This document shows positions 18,437 through 27,601 of a DNA stretch of 64,000 nucleotides, piece by piece. Position 1 is the stretch's first letter. The number at the start of each line of letters is the position of its first letter. Source of the DNA: Ditibartonella apihabitans (GTDB lineage Bacteria > Pseudomonadota > Alphaproteobacteria > Rhizobiales > Rhizobiaceae); assembly GCF_002007485.1 (NCBI RefSeq), contig NZ_CP015820.1, forward strand, positions 1,984,001 to 2,048,000. The letters run 5' to 3'. The position numbers were made by a program, and so were the translations under genes. The notes under the pieces were generated by a model. It did not search any database. It was not told the origin of the DNA and was given only the letters and a program-made list of their open reading frames with translations.

Positions 18437-19732
18437 CTAATGAGCAGTTTTTCCGGTTTTTGTATTGGCCAAAATGCGGCTTGAATTTTGGTTGCCCAAC
18501 CATTTCACAATCATCTCGCGATCTTTTTCACCAATCATATGGTCACTGTTCACGATTTCACTATCGACTTTGGCACCGTTTTCGGTGAGCATCGCCGACA
18601 AAGCCGGTTGAAAAGGCGAATAAAGGGAATCTTTTTTCCCCGAAATAATCAGCGCATTGGTTTTTGACAAATTTGTGTGCGGGTAAGTATCAAGAACCGG
18701 CATAGAACGCATAAGAACAGCACGCCGGACAAGTTCGGGATGGCGCATGATAATGACCGCCAGCAAATTGGCGCCGTTCGAATAACCGACAAAGGTTGCC
18801 CGCGACAAATCATATTGATCCTCTTCACCAAGATCGGTCAAAAACTTGACAAAAGCTTCCGCTTCGTCAACCGCATCTTTCTGATCGAATTTTGTCGGTG
18901 TAATTTTTTTAAACCAGCGCGTTTCGCCGTTTTGCACAATGCGCCCACGAATGCCCACAAGTGTTGCCTGTGGCCAAATCGGGCGGGCAAAGGAAAACAA
19001 TGTGGTTTCATCACCCCCCGACCCATGCAAGAGAATAATGACTTCTCCCGACGGATTGGCAGCGCGGTCAATGCGATAACGGAAATTATCAAGACGGACA
19101 ATATCGGCACTATTATCATTATTTTTCTGCATAAAAATTCCTTTATCCGGAGTTTTGTTGGCGGTGTCGGCTTCAGGAGCAGCTCTGAATTTTCCCGGTA
19201 ATTTTGCCAAACCGGATTTGAGCGGCACCACACCGTTTTGAACCGCGCCATTCGACAGGGTTGCATTGATCTTCATCACATTGCCGGGGCTTTTTACATT
19301 ATAAGGGCTTTTTACATTATAAGGGCTTTTTAACCCGTCGCTTGTTTTTTTATTGGCGTTTATTTTTATATCGGCGTTTATTTTTATATTGGCGTTTATT
19401 TTTATATCGGCGCGGCTTTTTACAATCTTGCGGTTTTTTATAATATCACCGCTTTTGGTGAAATGATGGGCTGTGCTTGAACGCTGAAGCACGCTATCGG
19501 TTTTAGGCATATCGGCTGCGCGATAATTGGCGCTGTCTGATGTCACTAATGGCGGCGTAGCCGATGTGCCCTCGTTTTCTTCCGCTCCGGTTGTTTTACC
19601 CGCAAAATCGTCATTCATGAAATGGCCGCACATATCCTTGACAGATGGCTGAGTGAAAGCCACGGCATCACAAACAAAATTTGCCAATGCCAGAACAATA
19701 AACGCAAGAAAAAAAACGGACTTTTTTGTCAT
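18437..19732 (-). CDS. Secreted alpha/beta-hydrolase (carboxylesterase/phospholipase type) with a repeat-built linker
   Basis: The protein is 431 aa. Residues 1-25 are a signal peptide. Residues 26-200 are a low-complexity linker containing hexapeptide repeats KINADI/KINANI (110-127) and KSPYNV (135-152). From about 205 a hydrolase of the Abhydrolase_2 esterase family follows: LLHGSGGDE for the oxyanion hole (234-242), GYSNG with S318 as nucleophile, D368 in SGKKDSLY and H398 in SDHMIG. Substrate is unknown; family members cleave carboxyl esters. The linker repeats are 18 bp at DNA level, so copy changes keep the frame. It is followed by mrp. Confidence 0.85.
   Translation of the reverse strand: MTKKSVFFLAFIVLALANFVCDAVAFTQPSVKDMCGHFMNDDFAGKTTGAEENEGTSATPPLVTSDSANYRAADMPKTDSVLQRSSTAHHFTKSGDIIKNRKIVKSRADIKINANIKINADIKINANKKTSDGLKSPYNVKSPYNVKSPGNVMKINATLSNGAVQNGVVPLKSGLAKLPGKFRAAPEADTANKTPDKGIFMQKNNDNSADIVRLDNFRYRIDRAANPSGEVIILLHGSGGDETTLFSFARPIWPQATLVGIRGRIVQNGETRWFKKITPTKFDQKDAVDEAEAFVKFLTDLGEEDQYDLSRATFVGYSNGANLLAVIIMRHPELVRRAVLMRSMPVLDTYPHTNLSKTNALIISGKKDSLYSPFQPALSAMLTENGAKVDSEIVNSDHMIGEKDREMIVKWLGNQNSSRILANTKTGKTAH
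19273..19412. repeat. Codon-phased 18-bp tandem repeats inside the hydrolase gene
   Basis: Two adjacent arrays are present. TTTTTACATTATAAGGGC occurs at 19291-19308 and 19309-19326, with a degenerate unit before. TTTATTTTTATATCGGCG occurs at 19359-19376, 19377-19394 (one change) and 19395-19412. Each unit is 6 codons, so gain or loss of units does not shift the frame. Confidence 0.9.
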
Positions 19733-19854
19733 AACTCCATTATGCCGATGAACCTTTTAACAATTCTTCAATATAAGGGTTAAAGGCTGTTTAACCAAAA
19801 CAATTCGCAGTGAAGAGCCAATAGCGCCTGCCTTAAGCTGTCAGAAAAACTTAA

Positions 19855-20170
19855 AGACAAACAGATGAAAAAACAGCCCATGGAAAAACAGCACATGAAA
19901 AAACAGCACATGGAAAAACAGCGAGGGGCTTTTGCCGCCCGTCATCAAATGAAATATCCAATATCGAAATAGAATATCGACTTTCAATAAGCAAATTTGC
20001 CGAAACGGAAAATCCGATTTGCTTGTTGCCGATATGCTTATAGCCGATGTGCTTGTTGCAAAGATTTGCAGCAGACCCGTACGCCCTTCTCTCCTCACAC
20101 ATTTTCGCATAAGTTTTGGGGTAAGGCGGCGCTTTTTCTCAAAAACATTTTTAAACAAGCGTTTTTAAAC
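19855..20170. repeat. Three neighbouring arrays of about 15-bp repeats
   Basis: The gap 19733-20190 has no supported gene but three different short arrays. 19855-19925 has five units around AAACAGCACATGGAAA. 20014-20058 has three exact-length 15-bp units, CCGATNTGCTTGTTG. 20145-20172 has two units TTTTTAAACAAGCG. The unit sequences differ but the period stays near 15 bp. Confidence 0.8.
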
Positions 20171-20190
20171 AAGCGTTTTCGGAAAAGCCC

Positions 20191-20511
20191 TTATCTTTTT
20201 GCGAAATTCCGGTAATCATCGCCGAAATACAAAATCATCCCCAGTCTCAAAGCCTCGAAACACAATAGCCGACGCAGAATTTCATCGGGAGTAGTACAGC
20301 TGTTATCAAAGGAACGGTATTCTCTCAACGATCTTTCAACCTCGAAAATACTGTTGACCGGCTCTTCGATCGAACTATTTTGCTTTGAAAGATATTGACG
20401 AATCATCAACATCAGTCGTTGCATATCTGTGCAATGTTCGTTCATCTTTCTACCCGATACACTTACGCTACAATTAACAATCATAGGTTGTTTTCTGGTT
20501 GAATACAACAT
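20191..20511 (-). CDS. Hypothetical 106-aa protein
   Basis: The C-terminal half (residues about 60-106) has balanced composition with alternating Arg, Glu and Leu, ending LRLGMILYFGDDYRNFAKR, which reads like a real helical protein. No domain is recognised and no signal peptide is seen. The start is uncertain: ATG at 20511, with in-frame ATGs 9 and 22 codons later; the last follows GGTAGAAAG closely. It is divergent from the Lnb-like gene (87-bp gap), so they may share a promoter region. Confidence 0.5.
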   Translation of the reverse strand: MLYSTRKQPMIVNCSVSVSGRKMNEHCTDMQRLMLMIRQYLSKQNSSIEEPVNSIFEVERSLREYRSFDNSCTTPDEILRRLLCFEALRLGMILYFGDDYRNFAKR

Positions 20512-20598
20512 TATTCTTTGAAAGGACTACATCAGGCCAATATTTTTTAATAAAAAGGCATTTTCTGATTGATCGGGTCATTATGAATTCGGGTAGTT

Positions 20599-21669
20599 AT
20601 GAATAAAGTTATTTTACATCGGGAAAGCACTCTGTCACATTTTCTATTGCGTATTCTTGCAAAAATTGCGCGTATAGTGTGGGTCTGTTTTGCCTTTTTC
20701 ATGCTGGTATGGAGCCTCTTTGCGTTTTTCTACCAGTTACCGTTCAATATGGCGGGCTTTGTCTTTATTGCCGCTTTATGGGTGGTTGTCGGCATTTATG
20801 CGCTTATCCTCGAATTCAAATCACCATGGAAATCGCGCATTCTTTTAGCTCTCATGTTTATCGGCGTAATCATATGGTGGTCGTCAATCAGGCCGACACT
20901 GCACCGTGATTGGGCACCCGAACTTGCGCGCAGTGTGGAAGCCACATTCGACCCGATCAATCCCGATATTGTGCATCTTCAAAACATCCGCAATTTCGAA
21001 TGGATCGCGCCTTACGAGGGAAAGGAAAACTGGGAAAACGGGACTTATAATATCAATGATCTTATCGGGCTTGATGTCTATCTATCCTATTGGATGGGCC
21101 CTTATATTGCCCACACGCTTGTGGGCTTTACTTTCAAGGACGGGCGCCATCTGGTGTTTTCTGCCGAAATCCGGCGCACAAAAGAACAAAGCTTTTCGGC
21201 TATTGGCGGTTTTTTCAAAGAATTCGAATTGATCATGATAGCCGCACCTGAAGAAGACATCATAAAATTGCGCACCGATATCAGGCATGAAAATGTTTAT
21301 CGCTATCCGATCAATGTGCGTCAGGAAAAGATAAAAGAACTCTTTGTGAACTATCTCGAAACAGCCGATAAACTTGCCCATAAAGCACGTTTTTATAACA
21401 CGGTTACGGCTAATTGCACGACAGTCGTTTTCGATATGGCTCGCGTACTCGACCCCGGTATTCCGCTTGACTGGCGCATTCTCTTTTCAGGACAGCTCCC
21501 CTCCTATCTTTATGACCTCAAAGTGGTCGATACGAAAAAAACGTTAAAAGAGCTTGTTGACGAAGCCCATATAAAGCCCCAGATAAAAGGCCGCCGCGAC
21601 CAATATTCTGTTGATATCAGGCGCTCTTCTGTTGATACCGGACGGGCACGAAATACGAACGGCAATTGA
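20599..21669 (+). CDS. Membrane protein with Lnb N-terminal periplasmic (DUF4105) domain
   Basis: The protein is 356 aa. Three hydrophobic segments lie in the first 100 residues (about 20-46, 50-70 and 79-94). The rest is a periplasmic DUF4105 domain, with YWMGPYIAHTLVGFTFKDG, then SAEIRR and SFSAIGGFFKEFEL, and a conserved Cys in NTVTANCTTVVFDM. DUF4105 is the N-terminal domain of Lnb, a lipoprotein N-acyltransferase described in Bacteroidota; the Cys and an upstream His (YIAHT) are its likely catalytic pair. Whether this alphaproteobacterial relative acylates lipoproteins is inference, since Lnt is the usual enzyme there. The C-terminal 35 residues are basic and low-complexity. Confidence 0.8.
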   Translation: MNKVILHRESTLSHFLLRILAKIARIVWVCFAFFMLVWSLFAFFYQLPFNMAGFVFIAALWVVVGIYALILEFKSPWKSRILLALMFIGVIIWWSSIRPTLHRDWAPELARSVEATFDPINPDIVHLQNIRNFEWIAPYEGKENWENGTYNINDLIGLDVYLSYWMGPYIAHTLVGFTFKDGRHLVFSAEIRRTKEQSFSAIGGFFKEFELIMIAAPEEDIIKLRTDIRHENVYRYPINVRQEKIKELFVNYLETADKLAHKARFYNTVTANCTTVVFDMARVLDPGIPLDWRILFSGQLPSYLYDLKVVDTKKTLKELVDEAHIKPQIKGRRDQYSVDIRRSSVDTGRARNTNGN

Positions 21670-21835
21670 CTCGGCGAAAACTAAACCGTATAAGCGCAAA
21701 AATTGCCCTGTCCTTTATTCGTAGTACTTTGTTCAGAGTACTTTGTTCAAAGGCACAAGGTTTTGAAAACTGTTCAACCGGCGGAAAACCGCACATAGAA
21801 CCAAGAAGGGCCGCACGCCGCGGTATGTTAAATAA

Positions 21836-21970
21836 ATGAAACGTACATATCAACCGTCCAAACTCGTCCGTAAACGCCGCCACGGCTTCCGTGCGCGCAT
21901 GGCAACCCTTGGTGGCCGCAAAGTCGTCGCTGCTCGCCGCAACCGCGGTCGCAAGCGCCTTTCAGCCTGA
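21836..21970 (+). CDS. rpmH: Ribosomal protein bL34
   Basis: A 44-codon frame begins [18 protein letters not shown] and ends GRKRLSA, the full and highly conserved bL34 sequence of the large ribosomal subunit. It is very basic, as expected. It opens the conserved rpmH-rnpA-yidC-engB cluster. The gap to rnpA (185 bp) is longer than usual and begins with a short repeat array at the stop codon. Confidence 0.98.
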   Translation: MKRTYQPSKLVRKRRHGFRARMATLGGRKVVAARRNRGRKRLSA

Positions 21971-22032
21971 TTTTTCGGTTTTTTCCGGCTTTCCAATTTT
22001 TCCGGTTTCAATTTTCCGGTTTTTCAGGGATT
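21968..22032. repeat. Degenerate repeats of about 15 bp at the rpmH stop
   Basis: Immediately after the rpmH TGA come four units with a TTTTTCCGGTTTC-like core of 11-16 bp. The same pattern of a short array beginning at a stop codon is seen after engB. Confidence 0.6.
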
Positions 22033-22155
22033 TTACAACCACGGGAAAGATAGGCATTATGACCGGTTTTCCCATTTTTGTTGTAAAAAGGCCAGTGTTG
22101 AGACACCCGTTAAAACCCGCTCTTTCAAGGCAGAGTTTTGTCAGAGGTTTTTCCG

Positions 22156-22524
22156 ATGAGTGAGAAATCCTTCCTCCGCCTTCGTAAAAGGGCGGATTTT
22201 TTGGCATTAAGAAACGGCGAAAAACGGCGCGGACCGTTTTTTCTTCTCGAATCGAAAAGCCGGAATTTGCCGGAAGAAATCAGGGCAATAACGCCGCCGC
22301 GTGTCGGTTTTACTGTCACACGCAAAAATGGTAATGCAGTCAAGCGTAATCGCATCAAACGGCGTTTACGCGAGGCTTTCCGGCTTTCATTAAAGCGTGA
22401 CATTGCCGCCGGGACAGATTATGTCATTATTGCGCGGCCCGATGCGCTTCTAGCATCATTCGACAGTCTGACCGGAGAAATGGAACGCCGGTTCAGGCAA
22501 AAATTACAAAACTCGAAACGGTAA
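22156..22524 (+). CDS. rnpA: Ribonuclease P protein component
   Basis: The protein (122 aa) binds the RNase P RNA and helps remove tRNA 5' leaders. The RNR motif, [17 protein letters not shown] (residues about 62-78), and the N-terminal RKRADFL are typical. The ATG at 22156 has AGAGG 8 nt upstream; a longer TTG-started frame 6 codons earlier lacks such a site. The following yidC starts 14 bp after the stop. Confidence 0.95.
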   Translation: MSEKSFLRLRKRADFLALRNGEKRRGPFFLLESKSRNLPEEIRAITPPRVGFTVTRKNGNAVKRNRIKRRLREAFRLSLKRDIAAGTDYVIIARPDALLASFDSLTGEMERRFRQKLQNSKR

Positions 22525-22538
22525 CAGGACAATCGCTC

Positions 22539-24386
22539 ATGGAATATAATCGTAATTTTTTCATTGCTATTGGATTGTCGCTCCTTATCATTCTTGCATG
22601 GCAGTATTTTTATGTTGCGCCGAAAAATGCCGACCAGCAAAAGGCTCAGGAAATTGCCCGCCAGATCGAGAAAGATGAAAACGCGCAAAATCAGGCCGTT
22701 CCGACTGCCGAAAATGGCACTGTAACACCGCCGCAAAACAAAGAAGAAACAAACCCCGCCGGTTTCGAAATGACACCGGACGCACGCGACGCGGCACTTA
22801 AAAAATCCAAACGTGTTGCAATCGACACGCCCGAGCTTCAAGGGTCGATCAATCTTGTCGGTGCCCAGTTCGATGATCTGTTTTTGAAAAATTACCGCCT
22901 GACGGTTGACAAGAATTCGCCGGAAATTGCCCTTCTTAACCCGAACGGGTTCAACACAACCTATATTGCCGAATTCGGTTTTACCGGCAAGGGATTGCCC
23001 GCCGGAAGCCTGCCGCAATTCAATACCGAATGGAAGGTTGATGGTGAAAACACAACCTTGACCCCCAAGACACCTGTCCATCTTGTCTATGATAATGGTC
23101 AGGGTCAGGTCTTCCACCGTGTGATCTCGGTTGACGAAAATTATATGTTCACCATTTCCGACAGTGTCACCAACAATGCCTCTTCGGTTGTAAGCCTTCT
23201 GCCTTATGCGCGCGTTGCCCGCGCTGCTCCTCCCGAACACGCAAGTGCCACCTATCTTCTTCATGAAGGCATGATCGGCGTTGCCGGTGATGACGGCCTC
23301 AAGGAAGAAAAATATTCCGCATTGAAAGATTTGAAACCCGATGCGGCAAATGAAAAGAAAATGGTTTTCGACAAGGTCAAAGGTGGCTTTATCGGCATTA
23401 CCGACAAATATTGGGCGGTTGCTGCCATTCCTCCGCAGGATGAGGAATATACGAGCCGTTTTGTCTATTTCGACCGTCTTTCCACCCATTATCAGTCGGA
23501 TTTGACCGGCAAGGTCATCACCGTTGCTTCCGGTGCAACCGAAACTGTTACCAATCATTTGTTTGCCGGTGCAAAACGCGTTGAAACCATCAATGCCTAT
23601 CAGGATAATCTCAAAATTTTAAAATTCGAATTGTTGATTGACTGGGGCTGGTTCTCTATCATCACCAAGCCGATGTTTGCTTTGATCGACATTCTCTTTA
23701 AGCTCACCAACAATTTCGGCGTTGCCATTCTGCTCGTCACTGTCATTTTGAAGGCGGTTTTATTCCCGCTTGCCAACAAGTCGTACAAGTCCATGGCCCG
23801 CATGAAGGTCGTACAACCGGCAATGATGGAAATCCGCACCAAATATGCCGATGACAAGGTCAAGCAGCAACAAGCCATTATGGAGCTTTACAGAACCGAG
23901 AAAATCAATCCGCTCGCCGGTTGCTGGCCGCTACTTGTGCAATTCCCGATTTTCTTTGCCCTTTATAAAGTGCTCTATATCACCATCGAAATGCGCCATG
24001 CGCCGTTCTTTGGCTGGATTCAGGACCTTGCAGCTCCCGACCCGACATCGCTCTTCAATCTGTTCGGTTGGCTTCCCTATAATGTTCCGGCATTTTTGAT
24101 GATTGGCGCGTGGCCTGTCATTATGGGTATCACCATGTTCTTGCAAATGCGCATGAACCCGACACCGCCCGACCCGACACAGGCCATGATTTTCACATGG
24201 ATGCCGATTGTCTTTACATTCATGCTCGCCTCGTTTCCTGCCGGTCTTGTTATTTACTGGGCATGGAACAACACGCTGTCGATCTGCCAGCAGGCAATCA
24301 TCATGAAACGTCAGGGTGCAAAGATCGAACTTTGGGACAATCTCAAAGCCATCTTCAAAAAGAAACCGAAGAAAGAGACCAAATAA
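22539..24386 (+). CDS. yidC: Membrane protein insertase YidC
   Basis: The protein is 615 aa, the usual Gram-negative length. Residues 7-25 form the first transmembrane helix; a low-complexity Gln/Asn/Glu segment leads to the large periplasmic beta-sandwich (about 90-350). The conserved five-helix insertase core follows, with ILLVTVILKAVLFPL, the positively charged KSYKSMARMK hairpin, INPLAGCWPLLVQFPIF and PAGLVIYWAWNN near the end. It inserts proteins into the inner membrane alone or with SecYEG. It lies 14 bp after rnpA, and engB starts at the next base after its TAA. Confidence 0.97.
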   Translation: MEYNRNFFIAIGLSLLIILAWQYFYVAPKNADQQKAQEIARQIEKDENAQNQAVPTAENGTVTPPQNKEETNPAGFEMTPDARDAALKKSKRVAIDTPELQGSINLVGAQFDDLFLKNYRLTVDKNSPEIALLNPNGFNTTYIAEFGFTGKGLPAGSLPQFNTEWKVDGENTTLTPKTPVHLVYDNGQGQVFHRVISVDENYMFTISDSVTNNASSVVSLLPYARVARAAPPEHASATYLLHEGMIGVAGDDGLKEEKYSALKDLKPDAANEKKMVFDKVKGGFIGITDKYWAVAAIPPQDEEYTSRFVYFDRLSTHYQSDLTGKVITVASGATETVTNHLFAGAKRVETINAYQDNLKILKFELLIDWGWFSIITKPMFALIDILFKLTNNFGVAILLVTVILKAVLFPLANKSYKSMARMKVVQPAMMEIRTKYADDKVKQQQAIMELYRTEKINPLAGCWPLLVQFPIFFALYKVLYITIEMRHAPFFGWIQDLAAPDPTSLFNLFGWLPYNVPAFLMIGAWPVIMGITMFLQMRMNPTPPDPTQAMIFTWMPIVFTFMLASFPAGLVIYWAWNNTLSICQQAIIMKRQGAKIELWDNLKAIFKKKPKKETK

Positions 24387-25043
24387 GTGACAGACAGTCC
24401 TGCATTGGCGGGACTTTTTGCCCGTAACTGGATTTTTATCCGCGGTGTACCGGCAATGAAGTTTCTGCCGCCCGAAGGGCCAGCCGAAATTGCCTTTGCC
24501 GGCCGCTCCAATGTCGGCAAATCCTCGCTCATCAATGCGTTGGTCGGACATAAAAGTCTCGCCCGCACGTCGAACACCCCCGGTCGCACACAGGAGCTCA
24601 ATTATTTTGTGCCTGATGGCTTTGCCGGCACTGTGGACGATTTGCCGCCGCTTGCACTTGTCGATATGCCGGGCTATGGCTTTGCCGAAGCACCGAAAGC
24701 GCAGGTCGACCAATGGACAAAGCTCATTTTCGACTATCTGCGCGGTCGCACCACTTTAAAACGCGTTTATGTGCTGATTGATTCCCGCCATGGCATAAAA
24801 AAGAACGATCAGGATGTGCTCACCCTTCTTGATAAAGCAGCCGTTTCCTATCAGATTGTTCTCACCAAAATTGACAAAATCAAAACCACAGAGCTTCAAA
24901 AACTGATTGATAACACCCATAAGGCTATCGTCAAACGGCCTGCCGCTTTTCCCCATATCATCGCCACCTCTTCGGAAAAAGGCATTGGCCTTGATGATTT
25001 GAGGGGAACGATTTTAGAGGCCGCCAATCCGCTTGCCCGATAA
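24387..25043 (+). CDS. engB: Ribosome biogenesis GTP-binding protein EngB (YsxC/YihA)
   Basis: The protein is 218 aa. The GTPase motifs are in order: G1 [10 protein letters not shown]2 Thr in TPGRTQ, G3 DMPGYG, G4 TKID and G5 TSSEKG. Family members assist late assembly of the 50S subunit. The GTG start directly follows the yidC TAA, so translation is coupled. The last codons (LARstop) overlap the first unit of a tandem repeat array that runs into the gap. Confidence 0.95.
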   Translation: MTDSPALAGLFARNWIFIRGVPAMKFLPPEGPAEIAFAGRSNVGKSSLINALVGHKSLARTSNTPGRTQELNYFVPDGFAGTVDDLPPLALVDMPGYGFAEAPKAQVDQWTKLIFDYLRGRTTLKRVYVLIDSRHGIKKNDQDVLTLLDKAAVSYQIVLTKIDKIKTTELQKLIDNTHKAIVKRPAAFPHIIATSSEKGIGLDDLRGTILEAANPLAR

Positions 25044-25194
25044 GTTTTTGCCCGATAAATTTTTGTTCATTGAATTTTGCCCCGTTCAAGTTTTGCCCCG
25101 TCAAATTTTACGCGGTTGAAGTTTCGCCCCTTTCAAGTTGTGCCCCTTTCAAGTTTCGCCCCTTCCAAGTTACGCCCCTTTCAAGTTGTGCCCG
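25033..25194. repeat. About ten degenerate 15-16 bp repeats starting in the engB stop
   Basis: The first unit, TTGCCCGATAAGTTT, contains the engB stop codon. Units then drift to TTTCAAGTTGTGCCCC, TTTCAAGTTTCGCCCC and TTCCAAGTTACGCCCC. The rest of the gap (to 25741) has no supported gene; another small array, ATTCTCAAGTGA repeated, lies near 25466-25497. Confidence 0.85.
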
Positions 25195-25741
25195 ATTTCG
25201 TTTTCAAAACTGGCGGCTGAAAATGCGCGCCACAACGAACAAACAAAACCGTTTTGGCACGCCCGACACCGTTTGCACTCAAGGGCTCATCATTGAAACA
25301 CTGTTGGCAAAGACCGGCTCTTGGAAAATCACTTCCTGTTTTTTAAAAAATCCTGGCTGCATTTTTAAGAATTTTCCCTTTTCGAGAGCTATCTTTTTAA
25401 AAACAGGCTCTGGTACTTCTCCGAAAAACGTCTTCACGGGAAAGCCATCGGTTTACAAATGAACTCTCAAGTGAATTCTCAAGTGAATTCTCAAGGAAAT
25501 TTTGAAGGGGGAAGATGAAACAACCCGAATATCAAAACAATGGATGAATACATCTTTTCAACGTCACCGGTTTATACATTCCGTTTTCAAATTATTAACG
25601 TTGAGAGACAATTTTTTGCCGCGTTTTACAATTGGTTAAGCATGAGTGTTGCAACTGAGGAAGCATCGTGGTTCCCTTTCTTGTTCTTCGGGCGAATGGG
25701 TTCTATAAGGTCTTTTGAAGTTTTTAAAAACCAGAGTAGTC

Positions 25742-26434
25742 ATGCTAACGCTTTTTCATCATCCGATGTCTTCTTCGTCCCGTTTTGTAAGGCTCATCCT
25801 TAACGAATATGATGTTGCCACCAATCTTATCGAAGAGCATGAATGGGCACGCCGGCGCGAATTTCTTGCGCTCAATCCGGCCGGCAGTGTGCCGGTATTG
25901 TTAGCCGAGCGGGAAGTGCCGCTTTGCGGTGCCTATGTCATTTATGAATATCTTGATGAAACGCGCGGCGGCTTGCGTCGTGACCAGCGCTTCTTTCCCG
26001 AAAACCCGCTTGAACGCGCTGAAGTGCGCCGCCTGACCGAATGGTTTTTATCGAAGTTTGAAAGCGAAGTAACCCGTCACATTGTACGCGAACGTATTTA
26101 TAAACGCGAAATACCGCTCGCTCAGGGAGGTGGAGCACCCGATTCACAAACTTTGCGCTATGCCCGTGCCAATATCCGCCCGCATATGAAATATCTCGAA
26201 TGGCTTGCCGCCTCGCGTGACTGGCTTGCCGGAACGTCCATTTCTTATGCCGATCTTGCCGCTGCTGCGGCTCTTTCTGTTCTTGATTTTATGGGAGAAA
26301 TCGACTGGAAAACTTTTCCTGCCTCGCGCGACTGGTATATGCGCATCAAATCGAGACCCTCGTTCCGTCCGCTTTTGAATGACCGCATAAGAGGCATTGC
26401 TCCGAGCACGCATTATGCCGATCTCGACTTCTAA
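25742..26434 (+). CDS. Glutathione S-transferase family protein
   Basis: The protein is 230 aa from the ATG at 25742 (MLTLFHHP), where homologues normally begin; a TTG nine codons upstream is in frame but less likely. The thioredoxin-like half holds the cis-Pro in GSVPVLL, then YVIYEYLDET; the helical half has the AGTSISYADLAAAAAL motif with the N-capping Ser/Asp. Here Ser fills the usual N-terminal catalytic position (HHPMSSSSRF). Substrate is unknown. It overlaps queG by 20 bp, a pairing conserved in Rhizobiales. Confidence 0.88.
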   Translation: MLTLFHHPMSSSSRFVRLILNEYDVATNLIEEHEWARRREFLALNPAGSVPVLLAEREVPLCGAYVIYEYLDETRGGLRRDQRFFPENPLERAEVRRLTEWFLSKFESEVTRHIVRERIYKREIPLAQGGGAPDSQTLRYARANIRPHMKYLEWLAASRDWLAGTSISYADLAAAAALSVLDFMGEIDWKTFPASRDWYMRIKSRPSFRPLLNDRIRGIAPSTHYADLDF

Positions 26435-27563
26435 GGACAAAGCAAAACTCAAGGATTTTCTGGTCCTCAGGGAATTTCTTGTCAAAGAAGCCGCAGCGCA
26501 GGGTTTCGATGCGATAGCCATTACCGGTTGTAACAATCAAAAAGCGGCCCATCACCTTGTCGAAGCCTTGCACCAAGGCTATCACGGAACCATGGAATGG
26601 ATGGTTGAAACCGCCAAACGGCGTATGGAACCTGTGAATTTATGGCCGGACGTCAAATCGGTCATTATGCTTGCAATGAATTACGGGCCGGACGCACATG
26701 AATTCCACCAGAGACCCGACAAAAGCTCCGGCAATATTTCCTATTATGCGCGCCATCGTGATTATCATGAATTGATAAAGGGGCGTCTCAAGCAGATAGC
26801 CTCGCGCTTTGTTTCGCGTTTCGGTGGTGATGTCAAAGTGTTTGTCGATACCGCACCCGTTATGGAAAAGCCGCTTGCCCAACTTGCCGGACTTGGCTGG
26901 CAGGGGAAGCACACAAATCTTGTAAGCCGTGAATTCGGCTCATGGCTTTTTCTCGGTTCCATTTTTACCGATGTGGAACTTACCTTTAACGAGCCGGAAG
27001 TTGACCATTGCGGTTCCTGCCACGCCTGTCTTTCCGCCTGCCCTACCCATGCCTTTCCCGCCCCTTATCAGCTTGATGCACGCCGCTGCATTTCCTATCT
27101 GACCATCGAACTCAAAGAGCAAATTCCGCTTTCATTCCGTAAAGCCATCGGCAACCGCATTTATGGCTGTGATGATTGCCTTTCCGCCTGCCCGTGGAAC
27201 AAATTTGCCCGAAACACACGTGAAATCAAACTCAAAGCACGAGAAGATCTGATTGCCCCGAAACTCGATTTTCTTTTGAAACTCGATGATGCAGCCTTCC
27301 GCTCATTTTTCACCGCTTCTCCGGTCAAACGCATCGGGCGCAACCGCTTCATCCGCAATTGTCTGATTGCTGCGGGAAACAGCGCCGACCGAAAACTCGT
27401 CAGTGTGGTCAAGCCGCATTTGAAGGATCCCGACCCGCTTGTTGCCGGTATGGCCGTCTGGGCCTTGAAACAACTCCTCACCAAAGCGGAATTTGATGAA
27501 TTGGCAAAGCGTTCTATAACATTCTCTTCAAACCCCGATGTGTTAAAGGAATGGGAAGATTGA
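26415..27563 (+). CDS. queG: Epoxyqueuosine reductase
   Basis: QueG (382 aa from the ATG at 26415) reduces epoxyqueuosine to queuosine in tRNA, using cobalamin and two [4Fe-4S] clusters. The cluster ligands are visible: C199, C202, C205 and C209 (CGSCHACLSACP), plus C225 and C252, C255 and C259 (CDDCLSACP). D145 in VDTAP fits the proton donor. A C-terminal HEAT-like extension follows. The ATG lies inside the preceding GST gene; an in-frame TTG at 26397 is less likely. Both this enzyme and MetH need cobalamin, so the cell must make or import it. Confidence 0.96.
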   Translation: MPISTSKDKAKLKDFLVLREFLVKEAAAQGFDAIAITGCNNQKAAHHLVEALHQGYHGTMEWMVETAKRRMEPVNLWPDVKSVIMLAMNYGPDAHEFHQRPDKSSGNISYYARHRDYHELIKGRLKQIASRFVSRFGGDVKVFVDTAPVMEKPLAQLAGLGWQGKHTNLVSREFGSWLFLGSIFTDVELTFNEPEVDHCGSCHACLSACPTHAFPAPYQLDARRCISYLTIELKEQIPLSFRKAIGNRIYGCDDCLSACPWNKFARNTREIKLKAREDLIAPKLDFLLKLDDAAFRSFFTASPVKRIGRNRFIRNCLIAAGNSADRKLVSVVKPHLKDPDPLVAGMAVWALKQLLTKAEFDELAKRSITFSSNPDVLKEWED

Positions 27564-27601
27564 AACAGGATAGAGCAAAGGGAAAAGCAGCGGAACAATT
27601 C

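Noticed and set aside
22419-23558. Long minus-strand frame opposite rnpA and yidC
   Set aside because: Both opposite-strand genes are certain; the frame has unnatural Cys/Arg/Phe composition and no start signal.
25070-25462. Plus-strand 130-codon frame after engB
   Set aside because: It translates the 15-bp repeat array (repeated PFKF/PLSSCA-type peptides) and has no ribosome-binding site.
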